Origin: Bradysia coprophila | Lineage: Eukaryota > Arthropoda > Insecta > Diptera > Sciaridae | Assembly: GCF_014529535.1 (NCBI RefSeq) | Contig: NW_023503616.1 | Location: 3,720,001 to 3,784,000, forward strand | DNA length: 64,000 nucleotides | Reading direction: 5' to 3' | Shown: piece by piece, positions 50,101 to 60,590 of the stretch | Position numbering within the stretch: position 1 is the first letter of the stretch | How the letters are laid out: each line of letters opens with the position of its first letter | Notes under the pieces: generated by a model | What the model was told of the DNA's origin: nothing | The model's database searches: none | Seen by the model: the letters and a program-made list of their open reading frames with translations, nothing else | Program-made: the position numbers and the translations under genes

Positions 50101-53100
50101 ACGAGGCTGCATCGTTGCACGGATTCTTCAAGTCTGGCTGGTTGACACGATCCAATTCGTAATTTGAAATCATCACGAAAATGTTGAATTTCGTGCCTTC
50201 TGGAGATCCTTTAGGAATAAGCATGTGTTGCGGCCATCCACATCCACAAAATTGGAACTGAGCTTTTTCGGCTGCGTCGGTCGGTGTAAATTTGCTGCCA
50301 ATTTTACGGAACGATCTTTCATAGGGAATCGTAATGCTAGATTCGTCAGAGCGACGACGAATGGTGTTCTGTCCCGGATTCAAGTATACTGTAAATTTGT
50401 CCATTTCGATCATTAAGCTCCGTTGTTCTTCAAATTTAGTGATTGGTTGTCCACGGTCGTCATTTATCGGGCACATGAAAATTCGGCACGTTCCAATTTT
50501 TTGTGCGCTCGCTTTGTTTTCGACGCCGATGGTATAGGCGAATGGGGCGTGTTGAAGATGCGTGAAAGATGCGTACACATTTCCTTCGGGGCCAAAATCC
50601 AAACCGCTACTTAAATCAACATCGGATTTTTGCCAGAAAGTCAACAATGTGTTCGGCTTTGTGTTTTTGCCTTGGGTTATCTGGACATTAACAGATGACA
50701 CCGTGACTCCTGCGTATGCAAGTTCAGTGTTAGCCACATAGCTTGGTTGAAGTTTCTTGTGTCTCTGGAATACAGTGTCAATGAAACTATGCCAACCTAT
50801 GAACATAAAAGTTAGTTAGTTTTGTGGTCAGGCAGCGCCAGTTAATGTAGACAAAACTTACGGTAGAAAATCGGATCTCTCATGGCAGTGGTAACATCTC
50901 CCATCACTCCAAATTCTTCCAAGTACTTCTGCTCAGGATCATGAACGAAGGAAATAAGATTGTGACCTTGATTATGTAAGTCGCCGTAAACTAATTTGTT
51001 TGGTGAGAGCGCACTCGACTCAACGATATCACCCAAAATGTCGATTCCTTGCAGTCCGTTCAGAGAGATTGTCTTTCCCTTTGAATCAATAACTTGACCT
51101 TGATCGATAGCTTGGTAGATTCGATCTCTCCACCGTTCAATATCGGCTACTTCAACTACGGCATCAGTACGGTTAACATCTTGCAATGTCATGTTTGCTA
51201 CGCGTGGAGGATAAGCGCGATTAAGTTTACTACGAATGATTTTTGGGAAATAGGCTTCAGGAATGATGGACCGGATATTGGTTAATGGTTTCGCTTTCTC
51301 CAAACGTGCGCATATACGATCGACGTTGTATCTTGCGATAACTTGATTGTGCATGTAGTAAAACAGTTCTCCTCGACGATCTTTCCTGACAATCTGGTCG
51401 GGTCCCTCTCCAGGATACACTAAATGCCAATGCCAATGATGCATATTTACGCCGATATCTTAAATCAAACGAAAATTTTGCTCAGGTTAAAAATAATCGA
51501 GAGAGATCGTGCGATCAACGTGAAACTTACCTTCTCGGAAATATGCCAATTTCTGCTCAACTTCCTTATTATTCGAAGTGAATTCCATTGGAATATTGAT
51601 GTGCTGGCGATTTTCTTCCGCAACTAGTGCACCTTCTTCTCGGGCCTTTGGAAAGGCAGAAGGATCCACAAACTTGTCAGGGAAAGTGGTAACGATCGAT
51701 GGAAGCGTTATATTCTTCGTATCGTCTCGGTGTTGCATTGCCACCGACAATGAATATTGGAATAGGTACGCGTTAACGCGATCCTTACAATATGCCGCAA
51801 CGGACATTAGTGTCTCCGCATCCGGTTGGTCCATAAAAATTTGCATTAGTTTGCTGGCCATATCTTTGTGAGCTTGGTTGAACAGTGAAAAGCCTGCATC
51901 TTTACTCAAGGCTGAAGCAAACGAAAGATCGGGTAACGATGCCACCGCCTTCAAGACAACCTTGTTCGTAGCGTCTTCTCCGAATCGTGTAGATAATTCA
52001 TCCCCCAGCGGACGATAACGGTCAGTGTAATATTCCTCTGGAAGTTCGATGACAGTTTTTCCATCGTCCTTTTGAGCAAATACTGGCTCGTTGGGGTTTT
52101 GGAACAACAACAGCAAGTTGTTCTTCGAATCGGCCGTTGTCCTTAGCATTGTGTTTTAACTGAACTGAATCGTACTGACACAAGAAACAAGATTTACTCT
52201 GAATGAAACTTCTGAGCGAACTGATTTACTGAACGATCGACCACTTTCTTTTATACCAAAAATAATTTGTTTGTGTCTGCAGTACATGATGGTGGAATTA
52301 TCGATAAATTTAATTTATGCGCGAGTGACCGCAAAGGATATCTATTTTGGATGTATTATGATAATTTCAAAAGGAAATCTATTCCAGATGTAGACATAAT
52401 GCATTCGGATTATGATAGCAGAGTAATGTAATCAATTTTAGTTTTTTGGTCAGTTCGATTGGATTCATGTAAATTTCTATGAGTTTGATGGGAATTTTTT
52501 GTGTTATCTTTTCGGATTGGTTGCTTGCTTAATCCATTGTAAATCGTTCTAATTAATGATCTGATTGATGGGATGGTGATAAATTCGATTATAAGAGTTC
52601 TGATTGACTAAGACCTATAACTTCGGTCCGTACTACAATTGAATCGATTATTTTTCCAGGCGAAAATGGGACTCTAATCTACAAATGCTCTTGCTGTTCT
52701 ATGTGGTTTGCGTCAACAACAGAATGTGAAAATCACCAGAACGAACTTCACAAAGACAAGCTATTTTGCAAGCCGTGCAATAAAATGTTCAAGGAACCAG
52801 ATAATCTTGTCGCCCACAATCGTTACTCGCACAGCAACGTCCCACATTCGCCAAAGAAATATACATTCGTTTGTCCGAATTGCGGTTGGTGTAACAAAGA
52901 TTTTATGTAATCGACAACAAATTCATGCATTTCTGCTTTTAGGCCGTAACTTCTCATCCAAAGTGGCATTGTCAGATCATGAAAGATCGAACTGTGGAAA
53001 TTCGCCCATATACAAGTGCAACGTTTGCCATAAGAGTTATCATAGCGCTGGTAAGTTGACTACCCTTATTTGGTATTAGGTGCTGTTTTAGGTCGTGGTG

Positions 53101-54042
53101 TCTTAAGTAGCAGAAGTAAAAGAAATTGCATCAGAGAGTCAGTAAATCGACAAGGGGACAATTTAAACAAGAACTGTAAAACATGCTTGTGACACGCTTA
53201 TCGTTCGTAAACGTTTGCATTCCGTCCACTTTTGAAATAAAGAATTTGCAGAAATAATTCAAGGAAAACTCAAATTGAAATTTTTGCCTAATCGGAACAG
53301 GTTCCTTGAAAACGCATTCAACTGTTCATTCAGGCGATCTACCACATCTTTGCAAATATTGCGGAAAGGTGGGTCAATCTAAAAACATTTCCAATAAAAA
53401 TTCTAATCTATCTTTTGTCCTTATCTCGTAGGCCTTCCGCACTCAAGGTAATGATATTCCAAATGAATGTTAAGGAAATTTTCACAATCCCACCATTTCA
53501 GGTCAAGTAAAAATTCACGAGCGCAAACACAACGGAATTAAACCATTCAAATGTGAATTCTGTGAGAAAACTTTTGCTTATCGCGAGAGTTTGCTAACAC
53601 ACGTCTCCATACATACGGTAAGAAAAACTCTTAGCAGAGCTCAGGGTCCCTATTTTCAATCATTGGAGATGAATCTCCCTGGCAAACGACGTCATCTTTC
53701 GTACAAAAATGATGTAATTTTCCAGGTATATTCATTCCCCATAATTAAATATGGGGACCCAGAGGGAACAATACTTTTATCATAAGCTACTATATTCACT
53801 ATATTCTTGGGGACTTATTACGGTAAAGCTCAGCCAACCATGTGATTTCTATTTTCTTTTATCAGGGACTGAAGCGTTTTATGTGCCAGGCATGTGGCAG
53901 TCGATTTTCGTGTATATCGAATTTACAAGCGCATCGAAAGTCACATAAAACAACGTGCGGCATGACCCCGAATGTAACCAAACCGGTGGGGCCAATGGGT
54001 CTTGAAACTATTTTTAAGATAAGTGATGTGTCAGATAGTTAA
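47161..54042 (+). CDS. C2H2 zinc-finger protein with two tandemly duplicated finger arrays and an acidic linker
   Basis: Exons: 47161-47211, 47286-47429, 47492-47643, 47705-47783, 47985-48051, 48122-48192, 48254-48461, 48533-48945, 48999-49064, 49123-49271, 49340-49453, 49515-49738, 52660-52884, 52943-53050, 53301-53368, 53432-53447, 53502-53617 and 53866-54042. All 17 introns are GT-AG and phase-compatible, giving 815 aa. The first array has eight fingers (from CSLCSQTF to CEGCGSRFSCIGNLIKH). An acidic linker of about 250 residues follows (48533-49453). The second array has nine fingers (from CELCPKMY to CQACGSRFSCISNLQAH). Both arrays share order and peculiarities, including a finger whose last ligand is Cys. 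Such proteins usually bind DNA in the nucleus as transcription regulators. It could instead be two adjacent paralogous genes, with the acidic region as the N-terminus of the second. The start ATG is the best available choice but not certain. The intron 49739-52659 contains a prophenoloxidase gene on the other strand. Confidence 0.8.
49845..49850 (-). terminator. Probable poly(A) signal of prophenoloxidase
   Basis: TTTATT on the plus strand (AATAAA on the minus strand) lies about 85 bp beyond the prophenoloxidase stop. This is a usual distance for a short insect 3' untranslated region. Confidence 0.55.
49934..52149 (-). CDS. PPO: Prophenoloxidase (tyrosinase-type, type-3 copper)
   Basis: The zymogen of the oxidase that turns phenols and DOPA into quinones for melanisation, wound sealing and encapsulation in haemolymph. 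Exons in coding order: 52149-51531, 51458-50862 and 50796-49934; joined length is 692 aa, normal for insect PPO. There is no signal peptide, as is typical (release is by cell lysis). The activation site is Arg55-Phe56 (STRFGED). The CuA ligands are H214 and H218 in HHWHWHLVYP and H243 in FYYMHNQ. The CuB ligands are H368 and H372 in LHNQGH and H408 in YRWHSFID. The C-terminal domain carries the conserved GCGWPQHM block. All catalytic residues are present, so the product should be functional. Hexamerins lack intact copper histidines and are excluded. It sits wholly in an intron of the zinc-finger gene, transcribed in the opposite direction, with its own TATA box at 52249-52256. Confidence 0.97.
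52217..52256 (-). promoter_or_regulatory. Core promoter of prophenoloxidase (TATA plus initiator)
   Basis: On the minus strand GGTATAAAAGAAAG covers about 52246-52258. About 30 bp downstream, near 52219-52226, lies ATCAGTTCG, a match to the arthropod initiator TCAGT. This predicts a transcript start about 75 bp before the ATG. The promoter is inside the zinc-finger intron, so the nested gene need not rely on its host. Confidence 0.65.
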
Positions 54043-54141
54043 GCTGAAAGCTCCTCACGAACAAGATGCAAGAGTAATCATATCAAGCATATGTTCTAGT
54101 GACCTCAATCAATATTTTCATAAAATATGAATTGAAGATGA

Positions 54142-54147
54142 AATAAA
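54142..54147 (+). terminator. Probable poly(A) signal of the zinc-finger gene
   Basis: AATAAA in GATGAAATAAAACC lies 100 bp after the stop codon at 54042. It falls within the 316-bp gap to the convergent VPS8 stop, so the two transcripts may end very close together or overlap. Confidence 0.55.
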
Positions 54148-54358
54148 ACCATACAAATCTCTTGATATATTTAATTAGTTTTTATATTGCAATAAATGTG
54201 ATTGTATACAAATAACATCGACGAGAATAAATGGTAAGATGCATCCGTTTTTGTAGACGATCTCTCAAACAATTAGATAAATTAATATTCAGTTCATTGT
54301 CCACTGTCTGCGCTGTCTGCACGAAATAATACTTTTACACTTTTCGCTTAATGGCTGG

Positions 54359-57300
54359 CTATCGGCCACCAATACCAATTCTTGGCGGCGCTTCAACATT
54401 CAATGCCCCACTTAACTTATGTTCAGACCTATCGACTAATTCGATTTTGGGTACGGCTAATCGAACAGGAGTATTTTCAATGCTCGTAGCACCGCATCGA
54501 GGACACACTGTGCACGGTTCAACGAGACAATTGTAGTGCACCACATGACTGCAAGTACCGAAAGCAACAACATCCTGTTGATTGTAGAGTCTTATTCGGC
54601 ATACCACACACTTTATTGATTTAACGAACAGTCCTTGGGCCGCTGCTTTCTTCTCTTTAACGAAAAGATCGTGCAAATCGCGACCGAGTACCTTAGATGT
54701 GGTCCGTAGGAGTAGAGTTTCGTACCTCGAATTCGACAACATTCCGACGAGAAGTTGTTTAATGTCACCGAAATTGCCAGTTGATGTGCCGGACGTCAAT
54801 ACCAATTGTACCAAATTTGTTAAATCAACATGCCCACTTGCTGCGTGTAAGATAATGCGAGTAACTTGCGTCAGATCGGGCCTCGGAAGTATCAGTCTCA
54901 AGAAGGTAAACCATAACTTCTCTCTCTGACTTTCCGGCAGAACGAGCGAAGCCCGTGAACACAACGAACTGACAATTAATGCTCGACTCTCGGATGTACT
55001 TTCTGGAGCTTCTTTCAGCAGTTCCATTGACAAATTAAATGCAGACTGGAAATCACCCTGTTTCTCGTACAGGTAAATCGAACAACTTGTCAGCTGGAAT
55101 GCTTTTACAATTTCAAGTGCATTCTCGATGCGATAGTTCTCGTTTGATTGAAGGAAAGTTTCCACCGTTTCCGTGTTGTATTTGCACAAAAGTTGTAAAT
55201 AGGTTTCACAGTCATTCAGCTCCAGCTGGACTTGGTTCTTGTTTAGCTGGTCAAGGAACAAGTACAGACTCTGTTCGTTATGATCGAGTAAACGAATAAA
55301 TCGATTCAAATTCGGCATGAAATATTCGATGACGATTCGAGTCAGTTCCTCACAGTTGATTTCAACACATTTCTCGAAGTGTTCAAGTAATTGTTCATAG
55401 ATTCGTCTGGACGGTGTACCAATGTGTCTTTTCACATAGCTCCACAATTCGTTATTACGATATGGGTCGCAGATGTAGCAGCTTAGGATCTCTTGATAAT
55501 GTTTACGCTTTTCCATTAAATTTTCAATCACCCGATAGCATTTGGCCGACTGTGCCATTTTCAGATGTTCAGCTGTAGGAATATGGGTCAAACAGTCAGC
55601 CTCAATCAATTGAAGCCATGCTTCTTCACGTTCCACGTGCTGGCGAGGAGTTTCGTTTTGAATGTGCTCCATTTTCAAATAGTTGAGTACTTTGTTGAGA
55701 AGGTTGGAATCCTCGGGCAGGTTCCTTGACGATATTTGATTCGAAATAAAATTTAGGAGACATGCGATGTCGGACCACTGCAATGAAAAAACAATGGTAT
55801 GTATTGACACGGAGAACAATTCTAGCAATTAAAGTGATCCCAAGTAGCATTTCAGAAAAAATAACTTATTCGTTAGAATAACGTTGTAGCAACGTTGTCA
55901 CAACGGTTTTGCAACCGTTGTTGCCCGGTTATAGTTTAACCTAGGTCAATTAACCGTTGGATAACAGTTAAACAACGGAAAAGTTAAAAATTTAAGGTAG
56001 AGCAACTATAATTTTTAACCTTTTCGTTGTTTAACGGTTATCCAACGGTTAATTGACGTAGGTTAAACTATAACCGGGCAACAACGGTTGCACAACCGTT
56101 GTGGCAACGTTGCTACAACGTTATTTTAACGAATAAGTTATTTTTTCTGAAATGCTACTTGGGGATAAAGCTTACATTTGAGCTCTCCGGCGTTAGGATT
56201 TCCAACAATATGTTGACGATTCTTTGACGATGCGACTGGCCTAATTCACCAGTAAATTCCTTTTCTTGAAATGCTAGCGAAATGACATTCAACGTTTCCC
56301 TGGTATCGAATTTGAGTAATTGTCGCAAGTACGGATATGATAGCTCGGTGTCAGTAGCACAGTTAGAATGAAGAGAGGTTAGACACCGTAAGACCTGGAA
56401 AGAAATATGTTTTGTATGTCAAATGTATATTTCCACATTTATGTTCGACGACTTTCGATGCAAACCTCATGTTTGACGGTTGGAATGATGTCCTCTTCAA
56501 TATCCCCAGTGGGATAGCCCCTACCCGCTAAACAGCTGGACACATAAACAAGTAGATAATTTCCTAGATTTCGATCCTCTTCCAATATCAGTGGAATTAG
56601 GTCGGTTAACGATACGGTAAAATCGCCAAGAGCATGAGCATTTAAATAAATCTGTGCTTTGAATAGTTTCTCCTTTTTCGAAATAGTCAGCACTTGATGT
56701 AAATCCAAACATCTCCAATCTAATTTGAGTATTACGTCCTCCAACTTATCAGGATTCACTTGCACCCAGTAGTTACATAACGATTGTGCCACAATCGGCG
56801 ATATAAACGATATGCTACCATTGTCAATGTGCTCGGTAAGATAAACCAAAAATCCGTCGGTGACAGTCAACCGTTCCCAAAGTTCCTGCCACAGAACGTC
56901 GAATTCCTGAATTTCGATCAAACAGTTCATAATTGAGTCTAAACACAATTCAGGACAACGGCTCGTTGCTTCGATATACTCCTCGACCAGTTGAAGAGTA
57001 CGAGCTTTGGCCATTTGTTTCCGATGAATTCGATCTCCAGCAGCTTTATATCCATCAATAGCTAATTGACATGCATCTGCCCATTGTTGATTGCTCGAAA
57101 GGTAATTTATTCTATCGCTCCATGAACGTACATTTACGGAATGTAGAGATCGTCCGCCGAGCATATAAAGCTGTGATCCTTTCGATATAACTGTGTTATA
57201 ACAGGCGTATGTTCCTGCCAAAGCTAGAGCCGGTGATACGTTTCCACCAGTTGCGAATGCTTTGAATTGTGCCGAACTGTATACAAGTCCAACTGCTCCA

Positions 57301-58747
57301 ACGTCAATGCATTCCAATTCTTTGTTCGTTCGAACGTCACTTAAATGCAACATTTCTTTGGTGTCGAGACAGGCGATAGTTTTTGGTCCCATCCAATGCA
57401 GGGCAATTATATTGTACGTTAATGTAATATGGCGTAGAAAGATTAACGACACCCGACCAGATCGATAGGTGATCTACAGATGGAATTAGTGAGTCTTTTC
57501 ATAAAAGAAAAATATTTTCGTTTTTTACTTGATGAAAGTAGAGATTATTTCCTCGAACAGCAGCCAACACCGGATCTACGACACGTGTTGTGTCAGCTGA
57601 TTGAATCAACACCATTTGCCACGCTAATAACGGTAGACATTCGCCCGGTCCAGCCATTGGATGGAATTTGATAACCTTTAAACGAGGCCGTATCGTTACG
57701 ACTATAAATTTTGATAGTGTTGCTAGAGCTGCTATACAAAAGTTTTTTAACGGATGTTCCATTAACCCGAACGCAAGTGGTTCAACTGCGCAAACCTGAA
57801 AATGGTTGACGGGTTACAGAAAAGCAAAACAATGCAAGCTTGGTAGCTTACCTCTCCTCTCGAACCGCTAAATATACATCTAGACTCACATCCTCTGATT
57901 CCAAGACGTCTTGTGAAATTCAGCGACCATACTGAACCGCCGGAATCCGAGCATAGAGCATGAGCACTATTTTGAATCCATTTTACATGTAATACACCGG
58001 TGTTGGGAGTAATTACATCGGTCATCAGGCGAATCGTGTCTCCGCATGCAGTATCAATCATGACGACATGTCCTCTTGCAAATCCGGCTAGTAGCCGTGA
58101 GTTATCGTCATTGAATGCTAGAGTAGACACAGTACCCTGCCCTGTATGGTCTTTACAGCACCATCGTAATGCTTGTGCATTGTCGAAAGCCAAAATATAG
58201 CCATGTGATGTACCAACAGCAATCATGTCAGATATTGCAACTGAAGTCGGCAAACCAGCACCTATTCGATCCTTTGATTCATGAAAATTCGTCATTAGTC
58301 ACTACCAGTCACCTCTACTATGATAAGGCATATTCTTCGAAATGACTTACTGTCGCTGATGTTATTTGCGCGGAGACACCTTGCAAAATTATATGTCTCC
58401 AGATTGTTCCCATTTTCGGTGTGTCATCCATCGATGGGGTTGGCGTTGTTGTTAACAGTAAGCCTGCTTCCGATATTATATCTGAATCGCCATCTAAATC
58501 CGTTAACACACTTTCCAACGTTGGTAATTCGTTTAACTGCGGTATCGAGTATTCAACATCGTCCAACTGCGGAACGTATCGTGATAACGAAACAAGATAA
58601 GATTAGGAGAAATTTGTTTTTGTTTGGATTTCTTTCAGTATTCACCTCTTCGATATCCAGCTGGAGTGATTCAGCCAGAAGACTGTCATTCGAACCACGA
58701 TCGGATTCCAGTAGGGACTGTAGGGATGGTGCTTTCAAGTTGTTCAT
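54359..58747 (-). CDS. Vps8: Vacuolar protein sorting-associated protein 8 (CORVET subunit)
   Basis: A subunit of the CORVET tethering complex that, with Rab5, promotes early-endosome fusion and trafficking to the lysosome. Exons in coding order: 58747-58646, 58566-58351, 58271-57852, 57795-57529, 57473-56466, 56394-56176 and 55777-54359. All are phase 0 and join to 1216 aa. The N-terminal region (about 100-450) is the WD40-like beta-propeller, with DRIGAGLPTSVAISDMIAVG, SHGYILAFD and WSLNFTRRLG. The middle is an alpha-solenoid. The C-terminus has a RING-like zinc domain at about 1134-1173 (CVVC...CSHVVHYNC...CPRC). The acceptor for exon 3 is set by homology at 58272-58273, because nearer AG sites bring in stop codons. 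The length is shorter than human VPS8 but in the insect range. A palindromic element sits in the intron 55778-56175. It converges with the zinc-finger gene. Confidence 0.93.
55839..56163. mobile_element. Long palindromic MITE in a VPS8 intron
   Basis: The termini CCCAAGTAGCATTTCAGAAA (left, 55839) and TTTCTGAAATGCTACTTGGG (right, ending 56163) are exact inverses. The pairing continues with few mismatches through two arms of about 150 bp rich in AACGTTG, CAACCGTTG and TAACCGTTGG motifs. The loop is only about 15 bp. The trinucleotide GAT lies directly outside both ends and may be the target duplication. It fills most of the intron 55778-56175 and lies clear of both splice sites. Confidence 0.8.
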
Positions 58748-59982
58748 TTTTATTATGATGATTGCATTACAAAATATTCGATTATTTAATTTGAACAACT
58801 GAGAGGGAGGACGTACAGTGTTTTTTTACGGAAAAAAATGACAGCTTGACGTTTTCCATTCTCATTTCGAAAACATATGATAGAATGTAGATAGGACAGC
58901 CGCCAACTTTTTGGCCGAACTCTAACATACACGCCAACCGTTACTATTTTATCGCGTCTGTTAGTTCTTTTGATCTGAGTATTTTCAACAAATTCTTGTA
59001 ATATACCAGCTCATCGATTGTCGCATTTATTCATACTATAAAAGACTGAAATAGCTATTAAGATTACTTGTGTCGTCACTGCCACGAATGATAAAGACCG
59101 TCAACAGACCGGCTGCAATTTATACATCTACCTTTTTCTTCCATCATTTCGACTGGGACTTGACAAACATTTTCTTACATAAATTAATAAGAGTTAAGTG
59201 CTTTTTGATTTCTTTTTAGTGGCTCTGATTAATCGCCTACAAAATATGTGATATAATCGAATAAAGACACCTAGTGCCTAGTTATTTGAAATAGGATTCG
59301 GTTAAATAGACTGTTCTTTCATAATTAGTGGAAAAATGATGATTTTCGATGTACCGCAATGTAGTTTTGAATGTGTGTAGTTAGAGGTGTTCTGTGATGG
59401 TATAACATTCAATTATACCGATATTATTTATTTCAATATTATTATTATACCGGACACGAATAATCTATCAAAAGACATTGCTGTTCGTCTCAGAGGGGGT
59501 GTCCACGTACATAAAGAATATATGCCATCAATACACTCCAGTGAATTGGATCATTCATCTAATTATAATCATTGAATCATTGAAGATATGCCTAATGGTA
59601 AGTGTTATTTACAGAAATCATTTAAAGTAAAGCAATGTAAAAAGAAGAAACACTGAGAACGCTGGAAACCCTATAATAAAGAGATAGGGTTAAAGAAAAA
59701 TGGTTAAACATCAAAGAAAAAAAATCGATCAACTATTTACTGTAAAAAGGATACGATGTTACCATCGCAATTTGTAGTCAAACAATATCAGGACTTAGGT
59801 CTATGATAGACTAAGGGGAAGATTTAGTTTTTGCTAAAACTTAATTTACATTTAACGTTTCACATATCGCTAGTATAAATATCGAGTTTGCTATTTCATT
59901 TCATGTAAAGTAAATTGTCAATCGAAAAATCCGGTTGGTATGAATGTATATAGTCGTTAGAGCAAGATTGTTGGGCTGCTAT

Positions 59983-60322
59983 GAATCTCGCGTCGGTGTG
60001 ATTCACAATGATACAGAAAATGACACATTTTGTATAAGGATCATGTCACTTTGTGAGTCATTGTGAATCACGCCGGCGCGAGATTCCTCATTACCGCCAA
60101 TCACGAGGAGGTGTTAGGGAATCTCGCGCCGCGTCATTCACAATAACTCACAAAGTGACATCTTCCTTATACAAAATGTGTCAAAATGAGAATTATTGTG
60201 AATGACGCGGCGCGAGATTCCTATTCGCGCCGCGTCATTCACAATAACTCACAAAGTGACATCTTCCTTATACAAAATGTGTCAAAATGAGAATTATTGT
60301 GAATGACGCGGCGCGAGATTCC
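59983..60322. mobile_element. Cluster of three palindromic repeats of about 100 bp
   Basis: Unit 1 (59983-60087), unit 2 (60118-60222) and unit 3 (60224-60322) are each inverted repeats. They begin GAATCTCGCG or the related CGCGCCGCGTCATTCACAAT and end ATTGTGAATGACGCGGCGCG with AGATTCCT. Units 2 and 3 are identical over about 98 bp and adjoin directly; unit 1 is diverged (GTGATTCACAATGA, CACGCCGGCGCGAGATTC). They look like nested or tandemly amplified palindromic MITEs. The GC-rich CGCGCC ends stand out in AT-rich DNA. Confidence 0.8.
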
Positions 60323-60353
60323 TAGCAACCCACGAGGAGTGTATGGATTTGCA

Positions 60354-60590
60354 GCCCGTTGTCAAATCGTAACGTAAAAAAAGCCAGGATTCAATTATGT
60401 TGAATTAACTTTTCTTTAAAACATATAATGAACAGATTCACCATATTAAGGTTGATTGCATAAATTTTGCAAACATCCGTGACTCTGACATATGCGAAGT
60501 GCTTTTTAACGTTACAATTGCGCAACGTTAGAAGTTAATTCAACATAATTGAATCTTGGCTTTTTTTATGTTACGATTTGGCAACGGGCC
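60354..60590. mobile_element. Terminal-inverted-repeat MITE with about 60-bp arms
   Basis: The left arm CCCGTTGTCAAATCGTAACG (60355-60374) continues through AAAAAAAGCCAGGATTCAAT and TATGTTGAATTAACTT. The right arm is its reverse complement, AAGTTAATTCAACATAATTG through ATGTTACGATTTGGCAACGGG. The unpaired centre is about 115 bp. No coding capacity or clear target duplication. Confidence 0.75.

Noticed and set aside
49934..52149. Hexamerin or arylphorin instead of prophenoloxidase
   Set aside because: All six copper-binding histidines, the Arg-Phe activation site and GCGWPQHM are intact. Hexamerins lose the copper ligands and usually have a signal peptide.
58272..58300. Alternative VPS8 start at the ATG near 58295 (MTNFHESKD)
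   Set aside because: The upstream exons (58747-58646 and 58566-58351) are phase 0 and encode VPS8-like sequence that flows into DRIGAGLPT. The ATG lies inside the intron by this model.
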